Assembly (NCBI GenBank): GCA_944989445.1
Contig: CALYLW010000165.1
Span: forward strand, 439,001 to 503,000
Direction of reading: 5' to 3'
Length of the DNA: 64,000 nt
Origin: Ampullaceana balthica
Taxonomy: Eukaryota; Mollusca; Gastropoda; Lymnaeidae
A model generated the notes under the pieces. It made no database searches, was not told the DNA's origin, and was given only the letters and a program-made list of their open reading frames with translations. A program made the position numbers and the translations under genes. Below are positions 21,107 through 33,023 of the stretch, one piece after another; within the stretch, counting starts at the first letter, position 1, and every line of letters begins with the position of its first letter.

Positions 21107-22343
21107 ATAATAATAATAAATTGATTATTTATATAGCGCTGTATCCCAGTAAGGAACTGGGCTCACAGCGCTTTACATGAAAGAAATAACATACTTATAA
21201 GTATTAAATTAACTTTCATATCACAACAAACACAAAAAATTACAATACATTATACATAAGCTACGTTAATCATTTACAAGAAATGTTGTTTCATCAATTT
21301 TAAAAATAAATTGTGAAAAGATGTGTCTTAAGTGCAGTCTTGAAAGACTTGGTTGTTTGAATACTACGTATGTGTAATGGTAGAGAATTCCATTGTTTGG
21401 CTGCACAAAAAGAGAATGACCTTTCACCAAACGTTTTGGTGCGTGTCGTAGGAACAGAGAGAACTCGTGTGTCTGCAGAAGATCTTAGCTTGCGAGTGGG
21501 TGAGTAGACCGACAAAAGTTCAGTAAGATACGATGGGCATGAGTCCGAAAAGAAATTGTGACAGAGAACGGCCAGTTTGTAATCAATACGGGCTTGTATA
21601 GGCAGCCAATGAAGTGAGCGAAGAAGTGGAGTAACATGGTCATGTTTTTTTGCCTTGAGCACCAGTCTGGCAGCTGAATTTTGAACTTTCTGTATTCTTT
21701 CAATGCATTGTTTTGGCACACCTGACAGAAGAGAATTGCAGTAATCCATACGAGCCAGTACAAGGGCACAGACTAGTGTTTTTGTGGCACTAACTGTTAA
21801 GTAATGACGGATTGAGCTGATCTGACGAATGGCAGTGTAGGCAGAGCGACAGATGTGATTGATGAAGTTGTTAATAGACATGTTGTCAGAAATAATGTAG
21901 CCAAGATTCCTAGTCGATGTTGTGAACAGAATATCCGAACTGGCTACGTGAATTGACTTCGGAAGAGACAAAGTACTGCGTGATTTATTGTTGCAAAATA
22001 GAAGTGCTTCAGTCTTGTCATCATTCAGCTTGAGTTTGCTTAACGTCATCCAAGACTTCACTTCACCAATGCACTCCTGCAACAATTGGACACCGGAGTC
22101 CATATTAGAGGGATCAGTGTGAGTATATAGTTGAGTATCATCTGCAAATGATTGGCTTTTAACTGAATGCTTTTCAAGCAGTAGAAGTAGCGGTCTTGTA
22201 TACAGTACAAAAAGTACCGGACCCAAAACAGAGCCCTGCGGCACACCATAAAGCAAGTCAGCTTTGTGAGAGATACAGCCATCTACTGATACTACCTGTG
22301 ATCTGTTAGATAAGTATGATTGAAACCAAGCCAGAACTGAGAC
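21107..22343 (-). mobile_element. 5'-truncated L2-like LINE with open reverse transcriptase frame
   Basis: The reverse transcriptase frame is open on the - strand from about 22342 to the stop at 21300, roughly 347 codons. It carries AWFQSYLSNRSQ, GVPQGSVLGPVLF, the catalytic FADDTQLY motif, LGYIISDN, then ARLVLKAKKHDHVTPLLRSL in the C-terminal part. The 3' end (GTAAAGCGCTGTGAGCCCAG and TATATAAATAATCAATTTAT, then TTA repeats) is like that of L2-clade elements. AGATTA lies at both ends (21101-21106 and 22344-22349), a probable target duplication that is also part of the host minisatellite. With no stops in the frame this is a fairly young copy, but the N-terminal part of ORF2 is missing. Other 3' ends of the family are at 42672-43412 and 63600-64000. 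CR1 is the alternative clade. Confidence 0.85.
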
Positions 22344-22354
22344 AGATTATCCAA

Positions 22355-24241
22355 GGGGCCGTCCATAAATGACGTCACGCGATTTTTACCGATTTTTGAC
22401 CTCCTCCCCCCCCCCTCGTCACGCGACGTCACAAAAACTTAGACCCCCCCCCTCTAAAAATACGTCACAAATCTTTGACCAAAAAAAAACAACAACAAAC
22501 AAACAAACAAAACAACAACTTTATTTTCTATTTGAAAATAAGTAATCTATGTTTCAAATCACTTTTATTGTCATTTAAGTATTTATTATTTATTTAGTGA
22601 AGATCTAAATTGTAATATCGTAACCCGCGTGAAGCATTTTTAAAAAAACGTTTAACCGGCCTTCAGAAAACGAACTGTGTTAACATCCTTAGCTTATATT
22701 TTATTTTAATGCATACAAATTAAACATTGACTATTGGTCATCACGGTTAACGTCTTTGTTTAGAAACAATATTATTTAAAAATAACATTTTTAAAATGTA
22801 TTTTTTTTAAATCCCTCAATTGACTGACGGGCATCCCGTAAGACAGAGGTCGGCGAACAGAGGTAAACAACCTGAACTGGGGTCAAAAAGGGAATTCTTG
22901 GGGGTAATGCAGACTCATTTGGGACATATAACATCCACTACAATCCACTAGATATATTAAAACACGTCATGTGTACGTGTACGCTTGGAACATATGCCCA
23001 TTATTAAACAGGTTCCTTCCAGAAAATGCATTTTTTTAAAAAATTTGACAACTATGTAGATTTCTTACCTACGCACTATATGAAGACACCTAAATCTACC
23101 CTACTTTCATTTATATTGACACGAGTGACAATAATCTTAATCCACATGACTTGTCTTTATCACGTATCATTTCTGTGATATTTAAAATTAATGCCTTAAA
23201 AACTGAGCTAAGAAGTAAAGTTGTTTTGTTCTCCTCTCGAATTGCGATGTCAATAATTTGATGCATTCAATAAAGTTAATGAATACTTGACTAATTTTAA
23301 ATGGGCTCATTTACCATTATATCTAGAACAGTGCTTCTCAAACTTTTTAGTATTGCGGACCAGCATGAATTTTTTCCATTGTACCAGGGACCTGTGCACT
23401 ATTTTCCCTGCACTGACAATTTTTTCTGTCCTTTTTTGAGGACCGGTAGCGGATGGCCCACGGACTGGCACCGGTCCGCGGACCACCACTTTGAGAAGCA
23501 CTGATCTAGAAGACTAGAATGGCCAGGGGCTTTTGACCAAAAACCATCGAACAATTATATCAAACTTAAAACGTTTTTAATTCTATAAAATAGATTCCCT
23601 CACCCCCCCCCCTCCCCTTTTAAAGAAAAAGGATATTCCGTGTCGTTTTGACTTAAAATATCTACACATAATCCTATTCAAATCATTTTAAGACACTTGT
23701 CATGCTTGTAAAACTCACCAGTAGTATTTTCGGAGGGGTGGGGGTGCTAAAGATGCTCCCCCAAATCCCCGAGTCACTTGAGCAGGACCTATAGTCTGGG
23801 GGGGGGAGGTAACGCATACATAAACTTGTATATTTTGTTGTAACGGGCATGAGAGAACCAAACGGAGCTGTGGTTAGATCACAAATGCTTTGATGTCAAC
23901 ATCAAACGACGCAGTGTAACAATTTCTTATGTTATCTTGTGGATTCTCAAACTTAAGGATTATAATTAGATTTAATTTTAGTGTCTTGATAGCATACGCC
24001 AACCAGCGTCTGATGGCCTACCGACCGGCACATTGAGAAGCACTGATTTTTTTTTAAAGAAAAAAAAAGTCATTAAATAAATTGTAAGCGACCAAATATT
24101 TCAGTGGAAGTTTTATTTAAAGTTACCCTTTTGATGTGACGTCACATTTCTTCAACCCCCCCCTCCCCCTCGTCACGCAACGTCACAAAAGTGTGACCCC
24201 CCTCCCCCCCTAGGTGCGTGACGTCATTTATGGACGGCCCC
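22355..24241. mobile_element. 1.9-kb DNA element with GGGGCCGTCC inverted termini
   Basis: Begins GGGGCCGTCCATAAATGACG and ends with the inverse CGTCATTTATGGACGGCCCC, flanked by CAA on each side in the minisatellite, which suggests a 3-bp target duplication. No transposase frame is visible. A hAT MITE (23329-23503) is nested in it. The copy at 33024-35345 is similar along its length in opposite orientation, and 53714-54299 is a third partial copy. Confidence 0.8.
23329..23503. mobile_element. 175-bp hAT MITE nested in the DNA element
   Basis: Ends CAGTGCTTCTCAAACTTTTT and AAGTGGTGG-side inverse TTTGAGAAGCACTG. Flanked by ATCTAGAA at 23321-23328 and 23504-23511, a perfect 8-bp duplication. 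The sister copy at 33772-33779 has the octamer once, an empty site. Confidence 0.92.
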
Positions 24242-24310
24242 CAACCAGTTATTGATATTATAAGATTATCCAACCAGTAATTGATGTTATAAGATTATCC
24301 ATCCAATTAT
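24242..24310. repeat. 27-29-bp minisatellite, right part
   Basis: Continuation of the array at 20933-21106, displaced by the LINE and the DNA element. Confidence 0.85.
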
Positions 24311-24564
24311 TTCTATCCTGAATCTATTTCATTGCTGTCAATGATGGTAGTTGAAATATTAGAGGTGGGATAAGTCAAGGGTTTGTGGTTAGCTATTTTA
24401 TTTGGATGAGTTAATGTGTTGTGGTTAGGTATGTAGCCAATATTATTATATTTATTAAAGTGTTGACAATGAGATAAGAAAATAATAAATTCATCAAACA
24501 TTTTTTGCACTGTTCCAAAAGTTATCTTTAAGAAAAATTAATTTCCAATCTTCGATTCCCCTAA

Positions 24565-25735
24565 TTCACAATCATGTGTCAGACATTACTCCTCTAATCC
24601 ACAATCATGAGTCAGACATACCTTCGCTATTCCACAATCATGAGTCAGACATACCATCCCTATTCGACAATCATGTGTCACATACCTTCCATAATCCACA
24701 ATCATGTGTCAGACATACCTTCCCTATTCCACAATCATAAGTCAGACATACCTTCCCTATTCCACAATCATGTGCCAGACATACCTTCCATAATCCACAA
24801 TCATGTGTCAGACATACCTTCCCTATTCCACAATCATAAGTCAGACATACCTTCCCTTTTCCACAATCATGTGCCAGACATACCTTCCATAATCCACAAT
24901 CATGTGTCAGACATACCTTCCATAATCCACAATCATGTGTCAGACATACCTTCCCTTTTCCACAATCATGTGTCAGACATACCTTCCCTATTCCACAATC
25001 ATGTGTCAGACATCACTCCCCTAATTCACAATCATGTGTCATACATACCTTCCATAATTCAAAATCATGAGTCAGACATACTTTCCCTATTCCACAATCA
25101 TGTGTCTGACATACCTTCCATAATCCACAATCATGTGTCAGACATACCTTCCATAAGCCACAATCATGTGTCAGACATTCCTCCACTAATCCACAATCAT
25201 TTGTCAGACATATCTCCCCTAATCCACAATCATGTGTCAGACATACCTTCCCTATTCCACAATCATAAGTCAGACATACCTTCCCTATTCCACAATCATG
25301 TGCCAGACATACCTTCCATAATACACAATCATGTGTCAGACATACCTTCCATAATCCACAATCATGTGTCAGACATACCTTCCCTTTTCCACAATCATGT
25401 GTCAGACATAAATTCCATAATCCACAATCATGTGTCAGACATACCTTCCCTATTCCACAATCATGTGTCAGACATCACTCCCCTAATTCACAATCATGTG
25501 TCAGACATACCTTCCATAATCCACAATCATGTGTCAGACATACCTTCCATAAGCCACAATCATGTGTCAGACATTCCTCCCCTAATCCACAATCATTTGT
25601 CAGACATATCTCCCCTAATCCACAATCATGTGTCATACATTCCTCCACTAATCCACAATCTTTTGTCAAATATATCCCCTAATCCACAATCATGTGTCAG
25701 ACATACCTCCCCTAATCCATTAAATGTGTAAGGCA
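24565..25735. repeat. 33-bp minisatellite, about 35 units
   Basis: Unit core CATACCTTCCCTATTCCACA plus ATCATGTGTCAGA. The long + strand frame of 11-residue repeats at 24607-25731 is an artefact of the 33-bp period. Confidence 0.94.
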
Positions 25736-25879
25736 TCCCAGTAAATCTTAATACATCACAATAAATAATAAATACATTCAGTTCCAATCACCAGCCCGTG
25801 AGATTTTATTTTTAGCCAATGAAACTGTCCCATTCATCAGCCAATTAAACATTTTGTCAGATAAAAAAAAACATCTACA

Positions 25880-28800
25880 AAAAAAGATGAGGCAACATTT
25901 AAAGCTAGAGATGAGGCAACATTTAAAGCTACAGATGAGGCAACATTTAAAGCTAGAGATAAAGGCAACATTTAAAGCTAGAGAAGAGCCAACATTTAAA
26001 GCTAGAGATGAGGCAACATTTAAAGCTAGAGATGATGCAACATTTAAAGCTAGAGATGGTGCAACATTTTAAGCTAGAGATGAGGCAACATTTAAAGCTA
26101 GTGATGAGGCAACATTTAAAGCTAGTGATGAGGCAACATTTAAAGCTAGAGATGATGCAACATTTAAAGCTAAAGATGATGCAACATTTAAAGCTAGAGG
26201 TGATGTAACATTTAAAGCTAAAGATGATGCAACATTTAAAGCTAGAGATGAGGCAACATTTAAAGTTAGTGATAAAGGCAACATATAAAGCTAGAGATAA
26301 AGGCAATATTTAAAGCTAGAGATAAAGGCAACATATAAAGCTAGAGATAAAGGCAATATTTAAAGCTAGAGATAAAGGCAACATTTAAAGTTAGTGATAA
26401 AGGCAACATATAAAGCTAGAGATAAAGGCAACATATAAAGCTAGAGATAAAGGCAACATTTAAAGCTAGAGGTGATGTAACATTTAAAGCTAGAGGTGAT
26501 GTAACATTTAAAGCTAGAGATGAGGCAACATTTAAAGCTAGAGATAAATGCAACATTTAAAGCTAGAGATGAGGCAACATTTAAAGCTAGAGATAAAGGC
26601 AACATTTAAAGCTAGAGATGAGGCAACATTTAAAGCTAGAGATAAAGGCAACATTTAAAGCTAGAGATGAGGCAACATTTAAAGCTAGAGATAAAGGCAA
26701 CATTTAAAGCTAGAGGTGAGGTAACATTTAAAGCTAGAGATGAGGCAACATTTAAAGCTAGAGATAAATGCAACATTTAAAGCTAGAGATGAGGCAACAT
26801 TTAAAGCTAGAGATAAATGCAACATTTAAAGCTAGAGATGAGGCAACATTTAAAGCTAGAGATAAATGCAACATTTAAAGCTAGAGATAAAGGCAATATT
26901 TAAAGCTAGAGATGAGGCAACATTTAAAGCTAGTGGTGAGGCAACATTTAAAGTTAGAGATAAAGGCAATATTTAAAGCTAGAGATGAGGCAACATTTAA
27001 AGCTAGAGATGAGGCAACATTTAATGCTAGAGATGAGGCAACATTTAATGCTAGAGATAAAGGCAACATTTTAAGCTAGAGGTGAGGCAACATTTAAAGC
27101 TATAGATGAGGCAACATTTAAAGCTAGTGGTGAGGCAACATTTAAAGTTAGAGATAAAGGCAACATTTAAAGCTAGAGATGAGGCAACATTTAAAGCTAG
27201 AGATGAGGCAACATTTAATGCTAGAGATGAGGCAACATTTAATGCTAGAGATAAAGGCAACATTTTAAGCTAGAGGTGAGGCAACATTTAAAGCTAGAGG
27301 TGAGGCAACATTTAAAGCTAGAGGTGAGGCAACATTTAAAGTTAGAGATGAGAGAACATTTAAAGCTAGAGATGAGGCAATATTTAAAGCTAGAGATAAA
27401 GGCAACATTTAAAGCTAGAGATGAGGCAACATTTAAAGCTACAGATAAATGCAGCATTTAAAGCTAGAGATGAGGCAACATTTAAAGCTAGAGATGAGGC
27501 AGCATTTAAAGCTAGAGATGAGGCAACATTTAAAGCTAGAGATGAGGCAACATTTAATGCTAGAGATAAAGGCAACATTTAAAGCTATAGGTGAGGCAAC
27601 ATTTTAAGCCAGAGGTGAGGCAACATTTTAAGCTAGAGGTGAGGCAACATTTAAAGCTAGAGGTGAGGCAACATTTAAAGCTATAGATGAGGCAACATTT
27701 AAAGCTAGAGATGAGGCAACATTTAAAGCTAGAGATAAAGGCAACATTTAAAGCTAGAGATGATGCAACATTTAAAGCTAGAGATGAGGCAACATTTAAA
27801 GCTAGAGATAAAGGCAACATTTAAAGCTAGAGATGAGGCAATATTTAAAGCTAGAGATGAGGCAATATTTAAAGCTAGAGATGAGGCAACATTTAAAGCT
27901 AGAGATAAAGGCAACATTTAAAGCTAGAGATAAAGGTATAATTTAAAACTAGAGTCGAGGCAACATTTAAAGCTTGAGGTGTGGAAACATTTAAAGCTAG
28001 AGATAAGGCAACATTTAAGCTAGAGATGAGGCAACATTTAAAGTTAGAGGTGAGGCAACATTTAAAGCTAGAGACGGTGCAACATTTTAAGCTAGAGATG
28101 AGGCAACATTTAAAGCTAGTGATGAGGCAACATTTAAAGCTAGAGATGATGCAACATTTAAAGCTAAAGATGATGCAACATTTAAAGCTAGAGATGAGGC
28201 AACATTTAAAGTTAGAGATAAAGGCAACATTTAAAGCTAGAGATAAAGGCAACATTTAAAGCTAGAGGTGAGGCAACATTTAAAGCTTGTGATGAGGCAA
28301 CATTTAAAGCTAGAGATGATGCAACATTTAAAGCTAAAGATGATGCAACATTTAAAGCTAGAGATGAGGCAACATTTAAAGCTAGAGATAAAGGCAACAT
28401 TTAAAGCTAGAAATAAAGGCAACATTTAAAACTAGAGTCGAGGCAACATTTAAAGCTAGAGGTGAGGCAACATTTAAAACTAGAGGTGAGGCAACATTTA
28501 AAGCTAGAGATGAGGCAACATTTAATGCTAGAGATAAAGGCAACATTTAAAGCTATAGGTGAGGCAACATTTTAAGCTAGAGGTGAGGCAACATTTAAAG
28601 CTAGAGATGAGGCAACATTTAAAGCTAGAGGTGAGGCAACATTTAAAGCTAGAGATGAGGCAACATTTAAAGCTAGAGATGAGGCAACATTTAAAGCTAG
28701 AGGTGAGGCAACATTTAAAGTTAGAGATGAGAGAACATTTAAAGCTAGAGATGAGGCAACATTTAAAGCTAGAGATAAAGGCAACATTTAAAGCTAGAGA

Positions 28801-29030
28801 TGAGGCAACATTTAAAGCTAGAGATGAAGCAACATTTAAAGCTAGAGATAAAGGCAACATTTAAAGCTAGAGATAAAGGTATCATTTAAAACTAGAGGTG
28901 AGGCAACATTTAAAGCTTGAGGTGAGGAAACATTTAAAGCTAGAGATGAGGCAACATTTAAGCTAGAGATGAGGCAACATTTAAAGCTAGAGATGAGGCA
29001 ACATTTAAAGCTAGAGGTGAGGCAAGAGTT
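25880..29030. repeat. 3.2-kb array of 24/25-bp units
   Basis: About 130 copies of GAGGCAACATTTAAAGCTAG plus AGAT, with a one-base-longer variant carrying ATAAAGG. The longer units break frame periodically and mark a higher-order spacing near 170-200 bp in the middle of the array. It is the largest array in the window. Confidence 0.95.
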
Positions 29031-29399
29031 ACAATAGGTAGTCCAAACTGATTTTGTTTTTTAGCATTAGATATTTGTGGTGTATTTCATTATAGTACTT
29101 TTTATTCTAAAACATTGGGAAAAGAAATTACTGAGTTATCTTAAGAAACAAAAAAGTTATGCCATTTTCAATTATTTTTTTAATGGCCAAAAATCGTGTT
29201 TATTTTACTTTTCATAAAAGGTCATTTTTAAAGACCTATATTTTCTAAAATAATTTACTGACATGTCTAGGAATTGGTCAAGTTACTACAAAATTTACAA
29301 TGTAGCAGCCTATTTTTTTCAGGCAGATACATTGATTCATTCAAAAGTTAAAAAATAATTTAAAATTCCCAATGTTCATTTTTTTTTCGCCCAAAAAAG

Positions 29400-30480
29400 C
29401 ATAAAATGCACAACTTCAAAAATTCATTAAAAAATTATGCGATTGACATAAATTTAAATAAACATACCATAATCAAATTAAAGATAATATTAATTGGCAC
29501 AATAAGCAGTGGTAATCAATAGCATTTAGGTACATTTACATGCTTTAAAATAAGTTCAAATGTACCCACTCTATGATAATTTAAAAATTCAACTTTTTTA
29601 AAAAATCAGAAAAAATCCTTAGCATGACACAATTGGATAAAAAGCATTATAAAATGTACTGAGATATATCTACTTATAAAAAAAGGAACTTACAGAAATA
29701 TTATCAATGCTCAACCCCATAAAAAAGAAGATTTTAAAAGTGGCATGAAATTATACAAAAATGTAACAATAAAAATATGTCACCTCACACAAAAAAATCA
29801 ATATATCAAACATCATACATCAAATTAAAGGTAATTTTAATAAACCTAACAATTTCTATGAATGAACTGCAAAAAATAAACAGTTTAATCACTTTAATTC
29901 ATGAAATCTTTCAAACTAGTACCCACTACAGTACTAGTACATTAAAAATGCACAGCATCATAAATTCATTAAAAAATATGCAATGGGAATAAATAATCAT
30001 GCCATACATCAAATAAAACATAGTCTTCATCAGCACAATGAGCAATATTAATCAATAGCATTTAAGTACATTTACATGCTTTAAAATAAATTCAAAGTTA
30101 CCCACCCCACATTATTTTTAAATAATGAAGTGTTTTTTTTTAAATCATAAAATGCTTGGTATAACACAATTGGATCAAAAGAGTTTTTAAATGTTCTCAG
30201 ATATATCTACTTATAACAAAATGAACTTATACTTATAGAAATATCAATGCTCAACCCAATAAAAAATAGATTTTAAAAGTAGCATGAAATGATACAAACA
30301 TTTAACAATAAATGTCTCCTTATCATAAAAATCAACAAATCAAACATCATATTAAAGGTAATTTTTAATAAGCCTTACAACTTCTGTGAATGAATAGCAA
30401 AAAGAAATAGTTCAGGCTCTTTCATTCATTAAATCCTTTTAACTAGAACCACCACAGAAGTAGCACACTATTATTTAAAA
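29400..30480. repeat. AT-rich tandem duplication, period near 540 bp
   Basis: The segment from about 29400 recurs from about 29945 with moderate divergence; ATCAATAGCATTTA(G/A)GTACA at 29516 and 30053 is an example. No coding sequence is visible. Confidence 0.75.
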
Positions 30481-30942
30481 AATTGATTAAAATTTTACAT
30501 TTCTTCTCTTCTTCTTCAAATAACATCATATTAGTATTACAAAACTATTTTTTTTAATGCCTTTCCTTTTATAACCACAGGACTCAGGACGTTAATGAAT
30601 GTGATACTTCAGAGCCAGTATCATCATCAAAGTTTCTTTTTAAAGAGTCAATCATAAATGTCAGAAATTCAAACTAGAGTGTTATATTCTGAATCATTAG
30701 CATCATAATGTAGTAAATTTAATAGCCACTGAACAATAAATTGTGATTAGCACAGCGAAGCCGTTCCTTAGATCTGAACAGTTATAAATCTATAACAATT
30801 TGATTAGTGAAATTAAATTTACTACAGGTTGTTTTATCAAAATAAAGAGATGTAAACACATTTGCTAAAGTAATATTAATACCATTCTTATCCAAGGCTG
30901 GAGACAAGGAATCCAGGTTCAATGGCGCTACTAGATAATCCA

Positions 30943-31230
30943 TCAAAGAATCCCAGAAAGTGTCACAACACTAGAACTAGAAACCACACGTTCCATTTTT
31001 CTGACAAATTGATCTGGCTGGTAGTGACATTCAGGAAACAGTTTCTTGAACCAGTTTGCAACATCCTTGTTGCTCTTGTTGCCCTGAAGCTTGATGATGT
31101 GCAACATGAAAATCAAACTATAAGTTCTAGGAACTGGTGAAGGCTGTGGTCTTCTCCCTTTTCCTTTTGCCAGAAATGATGCACACAGGCCATCAAGAAT
31201 TTCCCCCGCTGAGGAATAAGGAATATGCTG
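30943..31230 (-). CDS. Possible exon of an unidentified gene
   Basis: Read on the - strand an acceptor-like TGTTTTTAG precedes an open frame of 95 codons ending in TGA at 30943-30945. It contains IPYSSAGEILDGLCASFLAK, RTYSLIFMLHIIKLQG, VANWFKKLFPECHYQPDQF and VRKMERVVSSSSVVTLSGIL. Amino-acid composition is protein-like and unlike the surrounding AT-rich repeats. I do not recognise the family. A second open stretch on the same strand near 31360-31510 (INNIKESDEHATDSDGTG, an acidic linker-like sequence) could be an upstream exon, but its splice sites are unclear. It could equally be a fragment of an unknown transposon. Confidence 0.4.
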   Translation of the reverse strand, partial: QHIPYSSAGEILDGLCASFLAKGKGRRPQPSPVPRTYSLIFMLHIIKLQGNKSNKDVANWFKKLFPECHYQPDQFVRKMERVVSSSSVVTLSGIL

Positions 31231-31510
31231 CTAAAAACATTTTATTAATATACCATCAGAATTAGAATTAAGTGTAATTTTTGATAAGGAAGTGCTTGAA
31301 GTTAATGCTTAAACATTTACAGATTTTTTATTGAACTTAAAACCATACTGACATATTAGCTTTCTAATGAACTCAATAAAGAGTTCATTGCAGGTACTGG
31401 TACTGTATCTTGGTTACCAGTGCCATCAGAGTCAGTAGCATGCTCATCACTTTCTTTGATGTTATTTATGGTCTCTAGATGACGTATAGCAATTAAGTTG
31501 GAATTTTAGA

Positions 31511-33023
31511 CCTAGTCAGAAATATTAATTTATTTATTAATATACTGCACTATACTTAAATTAAGACTATACTATAATAAATAATAGGTCAACAATCTAC
31601 TAAATACAGATAATATTTTAATCAGAATCAGAGGATTTACAGTGCAGAGCTAATACGTCTAAAAATTGTTAAGAATAATAATACTAATGAATATTTAAAA
31701 CTAAGTAAATAATATGAATTAAAAGTTTTTGAAATAGTACCTAGAACTTGAAATCAATATTGTGTTTAAAAAAGATTACATTGATGTTCAAGCCTATCAC
31801 CCCTAAAATAATGCGAGTTTCGTCCACCCAATACATTTCTTTATCACGGGCTATCGGGCAGCCATTTTGAATTCCTGTTTATTCCTCGATTCACAATTTG
31901 TGCAGAAACCCCAATTTTAAAATAATTATTACAGTCGTATTTTGCATAAATTTTAAAATGTAACACATTTTGAGTATAACTTATTCAATGATTGTTGCGA
32001 TTATCTATGCTTTTTATCGATAGACTGTCCTAAATTAAATAGATCCAATTCTAATCATACCATATGTACCAGACTGTCGCTGAGATGAGACCAGCAATCT
32101 TGCATAAAAAAATAATATGTTTTTACTTACTCAATCAACTACACCAAAACAGAAGTAAATCATTTGTTTAAATGTAAATAAAACTTTAAATTTATTACTT
32201 ACGTATTGATTGACGTCTCAAACACGAGTAATCCGTTCCATTAAAACCGGTACACAGAGTTCAAACAACTTAGCAGTGACACGAAGAGGTTTCACAAAAC
32301 AACAGGAAAACTGGACTTTGCTATGTTTTTCTAACCCGGTGTAACAGGCCAGATTAAACCCCCTACCAGAATATACCCGGGTATTATCTGGCCTAGGCCA
32401 GAATATACTCCTCCAGGCCAGAATATACCCCTTTGACGACATGAGGATATAATATAGTAGAAAATGAATGAATGACTATTTAGACTTTCTATTGAAGTTT
32501 TAGCTTTGTCGGAGAAGTTAAACTCATTTCCTAAGTGGGAAGAATGTTTTATTTACAATAAAATACTAATAATAAAATAATTACTTTTATTACGATGTTT
32601 GATTGGACTGTCACTTTTTATCTTAAGTTACAGTCTACACAAGTATAGATGGAATTAGCGGGTTTTATTTATTTTATTTTTAATTTTAAAGTTGACTAAT
32701 TCAAGCAATACATGAATTGATTATTTTTAAAACAAATAATTTAAGCGCGATAGGGACTATCGTTGTAGCTTTTCAAACAATTGCGAACATTTATTTCGTG
32801 TACCTCGCTTATTAATCAAATCATTATGTTTAATTATTTTGAGTATGGGTATAAAGAATTATTTTAAATTATTGAATTAAATTATGCATGAATGTTTTTT
32901 GTTTGTTTGTTTATTTGTTTTTTCGTTTTTTTCTCTCCTCACATACATTTTAAATGTTACTGGAAACAACGGTTTCAGACTATCTTCGTTTAGTTTTTGA
33001 AATAAACATATCATGACACCTTT
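31511..33023. other. AT-rich spacer with a short transposon-like segment
   Basis: No supported gene. At about 32335-32450 the - strand repeats a motif (GGGGTATATTCTGG, GGCCAGATTAA) that is amplified as a 34-bp array at 40929-41130, so it is part of a dispersed repeat. A donor-like ACGTAAGT lies on the - strand near 32202. Confidence 0.4.

Noticed and set aside
24607..25731. 374-residue frame
   Set aside because: It is the translation of a 33-bp minisatellite and has no protein-like composition.
25854..28864. Lysine-rich and leucine/serine-rich repeat frames
   Set aside because: Products of the 24/25-bp array; frame breaks coincide with the longer units.
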